From Physella acuta (lineage: Eukaryota > Mollusca > Gastropoda > Physidae): a stretch of 64,000 nucleotides of DNA. Position 1 is the stretch's first letter. Each line of letters begins with the position of its first letter. Where the stretch lies: the NCBI RefSeq assembly GCF_028476545.1, contig NW_026733096.1, forward strand, positions 92,501-156,500. The letters run 5' to 3'. Below, piece by piece: positions 34,501 through 45,500 of this stretch. A program made the translations under genes and the position numbers. A model generated the notes under the pieces. It was not told the DNA's origin and did not search any database. It saw nothing but the letters and a program-made list of their open reading frames with translations.

Positions 34501-35620
34501 ATAATGTTTGTGATTCACCAGACTGATCCGAGCAATGTCTTTGTACTGCCAAAATGGATTTGATAGTGCTTACTTTTTAACACATTAAATTAAGCAATGT
34601 CGAAATGAGAAATTGACAAACATTTTTTTTACTTAGGCCTAGAGCAAATTAAAAAATACTCAATACTTTTAAGATCTAGAATCTAGATCTAGAATCTAGA
34701 TTCTATTTGTTTAAAAAAAAAACAAAGAATTTCGTATGCACTTTTAAATCTGTTTTTCTGATTTGGTTAGTTGAAGGAAAAACTACAGCCCACATCCAAA
34801 CAAACGAAAATCTGCGCACCGTACCAAACAAACAAAGATTAAGATTTATTTCTAGATCTAAATCTAAATAATTACTTAAGTCTACTACTACACACATAGT
34901 ACATAGATCTACTACTTATTGGGTAATATAATATGTCGTTTTATTTTTTAGGTAGATCTATGTAAAATCAGCCAAGTAATGTGAAAAAATCTATTCCGCG
35001 ACTAGATCTAGATCTAGTAATGTGAAAAACCGGTGACTCTTATTCTTAATAATAGCCTTACTCTTAAAGTTTAAACTTAAAGTTTAAAGTAATAAAGAAA
35101 GAGTAAGAGTCTTACTCTTACTCTTTATTCTTTAAATTTTAATAATTTAGTTAGTCTCATAAAAATTCAATTTTCTTCAAATTATAAAAAGAATAGCATA
35201 TAATTGTAGAGCTTTAAAAATGCAATCCAACAGTACCAATTTTATTAATTTAGCATAATCGGTTGATTAAATATAATTTTTTTAGTGTCGCAAATAAAAT
35301 ATATAGAAACGCGACCAAAAACGCAGGTAAAAAGTCAAATTCACTTGTTTTAAAGCTAGTAAGCAAGAAAAGACATGATTCTTTCTTACTATTGAAATCA
35401 GTTTGCTTATACCTACATTTTTTTACACCAAGGTGAAAGTAAATAGTTTATATAAATTTATAAAATGCCATTTATATAATTTATTGTATGTTTTGTGATG
35501 AATTTTCAATTGGAAAATACCGCATTTGGAAGCAGAAAGGTAAATTCTACAGAACAGATGTTGTTTGGAATGTTATAGATTATAGATCTAGGCCTATATC
35601 AAAATGTTTGTTTAATAAAA
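34501..35620. other. Intergenic AT-rich DNA with AGATCT-type palindromes
   Basis: Contains a TCTAGATCTAGA-like cluster at 34670-34705 and shorter ones near 34850 and 35000, plus an ACTCTTACTCTT-type stretch at 35040-35130. No gene seen. Confidence 0.5.
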
Positions 35621-35624
35621 TTCA

Positions 35625-35830
35625 ATTAGAGTCCACCCATTTCTGATGGGTACCTGATATACATTGGGGAAATTAAAGGTAAAAAGTAAAGGCGGCTGTG
35701 AATATCGCTGACCACACGGACAATCACTTCATATGCCGAGGTCAAGAAACATGAACTCTACTTCATCTGCCAAATAGATTGCTTTGTCTACAGAGGAATC
35801 TTAATTAATGTTTACAGGGGCCTAATAAAA
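35625..35830 (+). repeat. tRNA-derived SINE body relic, intergenic
   Basis: Phrases GAGTCCACCCATTTCTGATG, GGGTACCTGATATACATTGG, GTAAAGGCGGCTGTGAATAT and a later CTACTTCATCTGCC follow the body of a tRNA-derived SINE I recall from molluscan genomes. The tRNA head is missing or decayed. Confidence 0.5.
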
Positions 35831-36420
35831 TTGAGTTATGTTTGTAAAAACATTAGGCCTAAGCTTTAAAAACTTATTTTGGTCAATATCGGAAAAAATA
35901 AAAATCTTTTCGACTAAATGGGTTGAAAAAAGCTTTGAATTTGTTTCATTGTTTGTTATTATATCTTGTAGTATTTGGAATTGAAGCTTTCTTTCTTAAT
36001 TACAAGTTGTATTAATTTCAAACCTTAATGTTATTTCTTTTTAATTCAGTATTAGCCTAAATGTAAGGTAGGCTACAGAATTCAGATATTACCTATGGTT
36101 TTGTGATTTTTTATATGTTTATAACATTTGTGTTTATGAAATGACCTAATGAAGTTATCAAGCAAACTGTTTTATTATTATTTTAATAGGCATGCAAGTT
36201 ATAAGTACAAAATATAGATATCTAATCACTAGATCTAGGTCTAAGTTTAAGAAAAAACTACCAAAAGGGTTTGAAATACTTAAATATAGTACTAAAAGTA
36301 GCTATGTTTTGAAAAAAAAATATCTTAAACTGGAGACATTCAACTTAAAAGTCATTATAAAAACTCCACGATCTAGATTTATTTCTAGATCTCTAGTAGG
36401 AATACAGATTTAGAGGCTTT
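35831..36420. other. Intergenic AT-rich DNA, nothing recognised
   Basis: Includes a 73-codon open stretch at 36192-36413 rich in Lys, with no start context or recognisable motif. I do not call it a gene. Confidence 0.5.
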
Positions 36421-36479
36421 CCCATCAGTATCAATGTACTATCTTAGCTATGTGGGAGGTCAGTACGAGTTCACTGGGA

Positions 36480-36900
36480 AAAAAATCGGAACTGCCGTAG
36501 GGGGGTGGGTTTAGTGCGCAAATGCTCCTGACCGATTGCCAAAAGGTACAGAAATTCTAAAGATACATTTTAAAAGAAAAATGGACGGCTGAACTGCAGT
36601 TATCAAAATATCTGTGTAAGTAGAAGTATAAATAATAATATTTTACACAAATATAGCTGTCTTTTGCTAAATCTAGCTCAATTTCCACGAAAATCGCATC
36701 CGGTCGCAATAATTTTTATATCAGCTTGTCGGCCATTCAACAATCTATCACGTGTAGCAGACGCCAAACAGATTTACCCGTATGGTATTGCGCGAATGCT
36801 ATTTTTAGCAACAGTGCCGAGACGCGATCGAAAAAAACGAACTAGAAAGTGGCCATAAAAAAGCGGGTCAGGGGAGGTAATTCAACTCGCGTTATGAGAC
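36480..36900 (+). promoter_or_regulatory. Candidate promoter / 5' UTR region of copy 2
   Basis: The only CpG-bearing, GC-elevated pocket between the genes, with CCGGTCGC, GTCGGCC, GACGCGATCG and ACTCGCG. It contains a CACGTG E-box (36749-36754) and a possible splice donor GAG|GTAATT near 36877. It lies about 2 kb before the first coding exon, which itself starts after an acceptor-like AG at 38754, consistent with a spliced non-coding first exon. Inference only. Confidence 0.35.
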
Positions 36901-37223
36901 TAGCTAAATAATTATTTCACATTTTGAGGAGGATTTATGTTTTGAAAAATACAAAAATGTTTCCTTGTTTCATTTATGTACCTGTTTTTAAACAATTGAA
37001 TTAAAAATTTTCAGTAATAAATGAAGACTAGAGATGTTTCCAACAATGCAACCATGCTCATTTACTATAGCAGTGTCAAATATTACAGATAAATGAATAA
37101 TAAACCTAAATCAATGGCTAAATAAATAGTAAATATATCAATATATATAGTTTGAATAGGCTAGAAATTAACTTTAATATTTAAACAGCAGTGTTTGCGA
37201 GCAAGATTTGCTACTATATAGTA

Positions 37224-37419
37224 CAGGGGTCTCCTAACTTTTCAGTCCGAGGGCCGCATTAACTATCAAATTTCAGTTCGGGGGCCAGTTTTTTCCAGGC
37301 ATGTCTTTGATTTTTTCACCAACAAACGTTTTTTCCGTGGACAAAAAGATCTCCGCGGGCCGGATAAGAGGACCTCGCGGGCCGCATCCGGCCAGCGGGC
37401 CGTAGTTTGGAGACCCCTG
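37224..37419. mobile_element. hAT-type MITE (CAGGGGTCTCC ends), second copy
   Basis: 196 bp, homologous to 32856-33072, with a perfect 8-bp target duplication ATATAGTA (37216-37223 and 37420-37427). This establishes the hAT assignment and the exact ends. Confidence 0.93.
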
Positions 37420-37768
37420 ATATAGTATATAAACTGCACATTACATTACTAGCCTCGGAAGATTTTTACCCACCTAAAACATTAGATTACCACTTAGACC
37501 TATTGTTATGTTAATATTATTTATAGGGCCTAGTACTAATCAATTAAATTTGTCAATTATGACTGAGCACAGTATAATCTAAATTCTAAATAATATTAAA
37601 TTATTTACTGTATCTCTATTCTCTATCATATAAAGATTATTTGAATAAAAATAATGTCATTTAGGTATGGGTATCAATAACAATCCTGTCAGTTGAAAAT
37701 ATAAATATTCTTTTCCATCTTAGTTCAAGCAGATTGGTGTGTCAGCAGTAGAATCTATAAGGTTAATG

Positions 37769-37851
37769 ATGGCCAGTTTTTGTAAACAGCTCAAAGCCTT
37801 TCTATAGAGGAATATTTACTTAAGTAAAGAAATCCCATTGTGCTGCGCCAG
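37769..37851 (+). pseudogene. Decayed copy of ABCA5-like coding exon 1
   Basis: 83 nt aligning with the 84-nt exon 1 at 38790-38873. It reads MASFCKQLKAFL, then TAG where exon 1 has the Trp codon, then RNIYL, and it ends at an AG|GTAAG donor like the real exon. It has lost one base relative to exon 1, so it cannot serve as the start exon. It is a relic of an earlier duplication of the 5' end, or of a lost neighbouring copy. Confidence 0.8.
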
Positions 37852-37902
37852 GTAAGATTTAAAATTAAAAACTGCGTCTCGCAATTTCCCCAACTTCCTT
37901 CA

Positions 37903-38033
37903 GAGTGACATTTTGTTATGACATCTGAAGAATGAAGCATTATTACACCTGCAGAGTGACACTTTGTTATGATGACATCTGAAGGGTGAAGCATTATTAC
38001 ACCTGCAGAGTGACACATTGCTATGACACCTGT
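37903..38033 (+). repeat. Short tandem repeat of 51-54 bp, about 2.5 units
   Basis: Units beginning GAGTGACA at 37903, 37954 and 38008 share TATGACATCTGAAG and GAAGCATTATTACACCTGCA. The third is partial. Confidence 0.85.
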
Positions 38034-38754
38034 TTTGTTATAGACCTAGTAAACAGCAATTTGTACCATCCAGTAAGGCTGTGTACAAGGCCTCCCCCTA
38101 GGACTACTCAACTACTCCAAAGAATAACAAAACTATGTTCCACCACTCCACAGTAACACTATCCCTTATTACGCTGTTATCACAGAAACAGGTGAACTTT
38201 ATTTGATGAGATCAATACCCAATATAACATCTTAAAGACCAGCGGTGGTCTGTATACTGCTGTTTTAGTTTACTCTAACACCATCTTTAGTCTAAGAAGA
38301 TAACTGAGTCTCAATACTACTTATCTGATGGTGTACTGTTTTTAACTAAATTAATATAAGTTCCTTTGGTCTGTTAGTTGACTCTTTATAATCTGGGGGT
38401 AATTGTCTAAAATAGCATGACATCATTTACAGATTACCTCTTGTAGCTAAAAGCTGCAAGGCAATTTACACATTGGTCAACTACAATCCTCAAACCGCTA
38501 TGCTTGTCCCTAGTTAACAGGGATATTGTGCAGTTCATAGCTCTTTAAAACTATTGTTACATTTTCATATGGCTGTTAAAAGAAATTACCAATATTTTGA
38601 GCTTTTGTAGTTTCATTTTCACTCTCCATATTACATCTTTGTTACTGTTTTCATATTAGTTATATGGAAGTTATTCTTATATTTGAAATATCATTTTTAA
38701 AAAATAGATACTAGAATCTAACCAAGATTTATGTAACTTTGCATGTTGTTCTAG
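38034..38754. other. Upstream region or 5' intron of copy 2, nothing recognised
   Basis: AT-rich DNA between the decayed exon and exon 1. It ends in a pyrimidine-containing acceptor TTGTTCTAG at 38754, which suggests that exon 1 is preceded by an upstream non-coding exon. Confidence 0.4.
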
Positions 38755-38789
38755 ATAACTGGAATCTAACAGCCACTCCTGCAGTAACC

Positions 38790-38873
38790 ATGGCTAGCTT
38801 TTGGCAGCAACTGAAAGCCTTGTTATGGAGGAATATCTTACTTAAAAAAAGAAAAAAGTCCATGCTTTTTCAG
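38790..38873 (+). CDS. ABCA5: ABCA5-like copy 2, exon 1 (start codon)
   Basis: [20 protein letters not shown] plus basic residues, then SMLFQ: the cytosolic N-terminus before TM1, as in ABCA5 (...WRQTRTLLLKNYLIKCRTKK). The likely exon begins at 38755. The start has good context (ACCATGG). Confidence 0.88.
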
Positions 38874-41800
38874 GTAAATGTTTATATTTTTACTAATTTT
38901 AATTTACTTTTGACTCAATCCCTTTAAGACCCTGATGTGCAAAGGGCTGCAACTACACCTCTCATCCGGACTCTATTTTGGGCAGCTCTCTTTCATTGAG
39001 CATATGTAAATTTAGCAGCCCATGGTTCTCCTTCCTCTTTCTTTATGGGATTTTCTTGTCTCCTGGGGTTAACTTCATCTCAGGGAGTGCTTGATCCATC
39101 CATATTTGTGGGCTTAAAATTTAATATCCATGTCAATCAGTAGGACATTTTATATGCCATCTCATTTAGAATTATTTACATTAATTTTTTATTAATTTTG
39201 TGAAATATCTACTACAAAGTGATTTTATGTATAAGTTCTCTTTTTATTAATAAAATTATTTGATATATTTTTTTTTGTAGTAAAATTAACGCCTATTTTA
39301 TTGAAAATGTCTTTTATAAAAAATTTTCAGGAATTTTTCTACCCTGTTTATTTTGTTGCGATCCTTGCCATAGTGAAAAGAGCAATCAAGCCCGACGTAA
39401 AGCCAGCCATGACTTTTCCTGTCAACAACCTTACAGACCTAAGGTTTAATAATGCATTTAATTTGAAACATGACATCTATGTTGTACCAAACACAGCGCA
39501 GGTAACTATTGAGAATTTTATGGATTTTTCTCACTGAAATATTTCAAATAAAAAAATAAGGGCTGGAGAATGAAAACTATAAATTTCTCCAACGAACTGT
39601 TTCCAGTAAAATATTTAAGTCCTGGAGAGTGAGAATTTTATGAACTTCTATATTGATAGGGATCAATTTATAGTTAGAAAGTATGGGGACTGATGAATGA
39701 GAATTTTATGAATGTATTTAAATATTTCTGATCAAGTTATATTGGGCTAACCACTACCATAGATCACTGGATTCTTTCCAAAATAAGTTCCCTGAGAAGA
39801 ATAAAAGGCATCCATTAAATATTTGCTTTAATTATCAGAGGAAAATAAATCTGTATTTTCTGTCTCACTGATATTTTAACTCAACAGTTAAAAGGTTGAT
39901 TGAATTGTCTGCTTTTAGACATTAATGTATGCCATTGCTGGTATTTTGGAATAATTTCTTTTTATTATTATTTGTTATTCAGGAAGGGACAACTTATTGC
40001 TTTTTAAAAATGTGTTTCTTGCTGTTTTAAACCAAACAGCTATATGAGCTATTTCCATGAAAATAAATTTGTTACAGTTAAAAAACTGGATGGCTGACAT
40101 AGTTACTCAGCTGCCTGGAAACTTGAGTTACCAAATGTTTGCAACTGTAGAAGAGGCTGAGACTGCATACAGACACAACAGCTCCAGTGTTTTAGCTGGA
40201 ATAATTTTCAGCTATAAAAATAACAAATACTCGTATGCTCTGAGGGTTGGCTATCACCCAGCTAACACAGTATGTAATACCAGGGTCGGCCCAACCTTGG
40301 CCCAATGTACTTATCTTGGCCAAACACTGGACAAGCTTACGCCAGGGTGCAGCCAAGATTTGTACATGCTTGCATCCCTTGATACCTTGATATTTAACCG
40401 TTTTTACCTTGGCTGCCAAGATTACACTGATTTATGTATTCACTGCAGAAATTTTAGTTAAATATACTTGTTAAACTTAATATATGTTAACTAAAATAAG
40501 CTATCTTTTAATATTATGCTCTAATTTAAACATAGTATTAATAACAAACTACGTAGCATGTGTTAAACATTTTGTTAAACTTTTTAAAAGTGTGTGCTCT
40601 ACTGCCGCCGGCCCCTCTCGCCCATTGTCCCTTTGTTCACATTTCTTCACATTCCTTCCTATTGTTCGCAAGCCAGCATCCCGGTCCTTCGCCATTTTTC
40701 TTAACAAAAGACTTTGTGCCCAGTCACAGTAAAACAGGTAGGCCTACTGCAGCCATTTTAGTTCAACAGTGAGAAGTAGTATAACTTTATTTATGCAGAA
40801 TCTGGAAAACTCGTATTTTTTTGTTGGAAACTGTATATGTCATTAAATAAAAAGTAGTTTATTTGAGGTAATGAAATGAGCCTAGATCTATAATCTATAG
40901 AATATTGAATATAGATCTAGCTAGATCTATAGAGATCTATATAATATTAATATAATACTAGATCTAGATAGATCTAGATTAGATTCTAATACTAATAACT
41001 AAAAATCGTAATCAGAGGGCTGTTAATTTTGACAGCGTTTTTTGTGTATTGAAACGTATGCAAGTATGTTTGGGATTATTATATTGATATATGATTATTT
41101 TTTATATGTATTTGTTGGTTTTCAACTTTAGGGGGGTGGGGGGCTTAAATGTTAATAAATTAATAAATAATCATTCACTTTAACTTAAAAAAAAAACAAC
41201 TTAATTTTATTGTAGTAGTTGGCCCATTAGTGTAAGGATTTGAAACTGTCTTTAATATTAATTCAGAGAGAGGAACAGTAGACACAATTATAGAACAAAT
41301 TTCTACATGTAAAACAGTGTATTTTTGATAATTATCAATTTTGAAAAAAATTAACTTAGTCAACTAGAATTCTAAATTGATTCAAGATTGTCATTCAAAT
41401 TTCTATTACTGTTACAGCTTCCTTTGGAGAATAAGATGTAAGATTAAGCAACACTTAATTTCATGACCAACACAGCGCTAAGGTGGTACTGTTAGTAAGC
41501 CCTACTTATTGATCAACACTACTCATATTATCATATAGAGGACAGAGTAGGAAAATGGTTGAGGACACTATTGCTAAACATAAAACCAAGTTAGTAGTAC
41601 ATTCATCGGTTCACCTAACTCTGATATATACCCGATTTAAGACTATGAAATAAAAAGGTGGCTAGATATAGTGCTGACTACACAATCCTTTATATACAGA
41701 TATCAAATAAACAGAGATACTGTACATAACTTGTCCTATTGGCACACGCTAGAAAGGGAACTTGACATTTTTAGACATTCTTATGATACTTGTGTACTAT

Positions 41801-42408
41801 AGAATGATAGTATCATTTTTTTGAGTTTTGTTTAGGATTAGGCTTGGTTTTGATGTATCATTGTCCACAATTAGTACCTTGTTATTAATAGTCTTAAAAA
41901 TGGAGTATCTAATCTGGCTATCATTTATTGTATTACTCACTCATTTTATTATTATATTTAATAACTAAGAAAGCCATTTATTTTCAGGCCTCCAGGTGTT
42001 GTGTGTATCAATCAGCCCACGAGATATATCAATCTTTTAATAAATTATAAGGTCCCCACTGCTTGATACTTCACCAAATACTGTCTACACCAGAAAATGA
42101 CTAAATGTTCTTAACACTTAATAACTGTAAGTAAATAATAATATTCATTTAGTAATTTTTGCTTGCATTTGATGATCAGCATGTGTAGTTAATGCCTTTA
42201 CTGATATTATTAAAATAATTTCAGACCACAAGCATTACTTCTAGGTCACTCTGAAGGGTCCAATCATTCAATTACTGAAATGATAAAGTTGATGAAATTG
42301 CTCAAAAGTTGTCCGGCATAGTCTTAACTCAGAGACATAGGGTAAGGGGTTTATAATATTTATATACAGACTATTTTTTTATTACAAGGTCTTTTTTTTT
42401 CACTTTTG

Positions 42409-42506
<98 letters not shown>

Positions 42507-45500
42507 TAAGTGTACACAGCAAGGAACTGCAGTTCTACTATTAAAATTATATATGGCCACTTTTTATTATTTACCTGGGTAGCATGAACACTCCCAGACC
42601 ACCAGTCTTTATACCTATATAACTATATATAATATATCGTTACAAGGTAGCAAACAAACATGATGTTAGGGGCTTCTTGTTGTATGTTTAGTGCAGTGCA
42701 AAATAAAATAAACATAACAAATTTAGTGCAAAAAGAGCAGTGTATAGTTGTAATTATTTCATAAATGACTTTTAGTGTGTAACTTTTCTTTTTTAGAATG
42801 TGGATAGATTATGACATACCTTGCACAAATCAACAACCAGGCTTTTATTGGATTTGAATCCCAAAGGAAAGAGAAAGTTTGTTATCCAAAACAAACATGG
42901 AAAATATTAGAGACCAACAAAGCACAAGCAGGCAGAATGTCATGGACCCAATTTTGGGGAATCTCCCAAAACCAAGTATAAAAATAGAGAGGTGTGGTTG
43001 TGTCTCTCAGCTCCACAAGGGTCCACAAGAATGAGGACAACAGTGATTTTCGTAATAATTTTAGATCAGATTTTCAATTTTTATTTTGGATCAGTTAACA
43101 AGAAGATAAGATTCTCTTACCAAAATAGTCTAAGAAAAATGCGGATTTGTAAATTAATAAATTGTTTCCTTTTGTAATAATATAATAATTTAAGTTTGCA
43201 TTATATGTATGTTTAGTGTAGATTTAGTGCCCTAAATGAAATGCAATATACAATTTAATTTTTTTTCTTTAAAGAATTAGTTGCAAATTTCTTTCATTAT
43301 TTTGTTTCACTGTTCAATCTGAAAAAAGTTTGCTATATTTGTATTGACGATACTTCTGCTGGTGATATTTATTTCTAATTAATGAAGTAAATTAATATAT
43401 ATTTAGTTTACTATAATTAAATACCTCACACTCGAGGCAAAAAAACATATTTATTGAATATCGCAGTGATATTCCTGTTCTACACAATGCGCATAAACCC
43501 TCGAACCATCGGTCTTTTGAAAGATTGTACATTTTGTATGCACAATGGTTTTCATTTTAACACTATTTAACCACAACTATAATCTAGAGATCCTGAACAT
43601 ATTTTCATTCTGTTATTTATGTACAATGTACAAGGCAGACTAGTCCAGCATTAAACTGTAATATACCTCAATTAGAATACTTAGAATATACAAGCTATGC
43701 AATTAAATGTTGTTAGACAAATATTTTATACTTTTTATTTTTAATGTTATGTTTACCTAACATAGTACACGACAGCTTCTGTATTCTTGTACAGTAAATT
43801 AAGTTTTTACATTAGTTTAATTTAAACTGTACTTAACATCTGTTACATTATATGAAAATGTTTTGTATATTTGTTTTAATTTGTTTGTATAAAAGTCAAA
43901 ATGAAAGTTACTACACTATTATTTACATATTCGTTTTCAATCAATACTTTATTGTAAAGTTATAGTTTTCTTACATTTGAATGGATGGTATAATACAGAT
44001 TTTAATAGATGAGCAGTTCTTGTGTATGTATTGTTGCTTTACTACATTTTGATTAAAATTTCTTTCACATTTTGAAATTAACTTTGTAAATATTATGACT
44101 GATATGAGAATGGATATTTTTGTATGCTGAAAATCAAAATTTGAGCCAAGATGTAGCCAGGATATATTACAGGCTGAGCCAAGGTATAGCCGAGATATAG
44201 CCATTATTGGGCCAAGATGTAGCCAGGATATAATACAGGATGAGCCAAGGTATAGCCAATATTGGGCCAAGATATAGCCATTATTGAGCCAAGATGTAGC
44301 CAATATGGGGCCAAGATGTAACCATGATATAGCCAATATTGGGCCAGGATATAGCCAATATTGGGCCAAGATATAGCCAATATTGGGCCAAGATGTAACC
44401 AAGATATAGCCAATGTTGGGCCAATATGTAGCCGGGATATAGCCAATATTTGGCCAAGATCTAGCCAATGTTGGGCCAATATGTAGCCGGGATATAGCCA
44501 ATATTGTGCCAACATTGCGCCAACATCATGCCGAGTTTCACTACCAATGTTTGGCCAAGGTTAAGCCAATGTTGCACCAAGATGTAGCCAATATTGGTAG
44601 CCAATGTTTAGCCAATATTGGGCCAATATATGTGTGCTGACTGGGCATGATATCCCTGGTACCAAAGACATCTACCAGTTTAAAGGAGGTAAAAGAATTT
44701 TGTACATTTCCTTGTAAAATATTTCTCCTACTAGAAAAGAGTGTTTTGCTTTCGTCTAGTTTACTCACCTATATTATAAACATTGCCCAATAAAATAAAG
44801 CACCCCTTGGAAGTAAAATTTGAACCTGACAGTTAATGGGGCAGAAGAATTATAGTTCACCTGTTTCTGTGACCTAGGCATATGAAGGGATATTATGGTC
44901 AGCAATATGCCTAGCCACCTTTACTTTCCCTAACATGAGTCAGGTACCCATCAGAGTAGGGTGGATTCAGGGAAGTTCTTTTGACAAGAACACAGAATTC
45001 AAACTTGTTACTTTCAGGTCAGAAGTCGTATGCCCTATCATCCAACCACACCTGCTCATCCTACCACACCCAGACTAATTTTTAAATTAACTATTTTAAT
45101 AGTTTAAAAACAACTTTGACTTGCCTTAAAATTGTAAATATTTAACTTGAGAACACTTTAATTTTATTGGCAACTTCTTAATTATAGTATTAAATAAAAT
45201 AGGCTAATACTTGAGCTTTTAATGAGTTTTTCGTAGTTTGTAAATAAAAACAATTAAATCAAGCATCTGGTTCTGAAAGTTAAAATGTTTTTAACTAGAT
45301 TCCTGTCGCAATTCTAAAACTGGTACAGATGTAAGTTCTAACTGTGCTGTTAACAACTATCTAGCCACAGGATTTGTAATGTTGCAAGTGGCCATAGAAA
45401 ATGTTTTAATGAAGGCAAGTCAAACAGGCATTAAATTTGTTGAGGTGTTTTTGAAGATTTGTTGAAGCTTTGACTGGACAAAAGATATTGAAAACTGACA

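Larger units (their letters stand above)
40257..44645. mobile_element. 4.39-kb non-autonomous DNA transposon inside exon 3 of copy 2
   Basis: The ends are CCCAGCTAACACA and, inverted, CCCAGTCAGCACA (10 of 13 matching). CA is duplicated on both sides (40255-40256, 44646-44647), and the intact exon in copy 1 is the empty site. Subterminal repeats based on GGCCCAAT/ATTGGGCC lie near both ends, inverted relative to each other, with a long array at 44149-44640. No transposase frame is visible, so it depends on enzymes encoded elsewhere. The superfamily is uncertain; a 2-bp duplication with subterminal repeats would fit CACTA-like or unclassified 2-bp-TSD families. The interior holds a SINE-like stretch and a TA microsatellite. 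Confidence 0.88.

Noticed and set aside
36192-36413. 73-codon Lys-rich open frame in the intergenic region
   Set aside because: AT-rich random-looking frame with no motif, conserved neighbour or promoter support.
40484-40772. Overlapping small frames of 82 and 70 codons just inside the transposon
   Set aside because: Mutually overlapping, no domain, and located in non-coding transposon DNA.
43971-44515. Minus-strand open frames of 176 and 103 codons rich in Trp, Leu, Pro
   Set aside because: They are translations of the GCCAAGATATA/GCCAATATTGG subterminal repeat array; no gene-like composition or domain.
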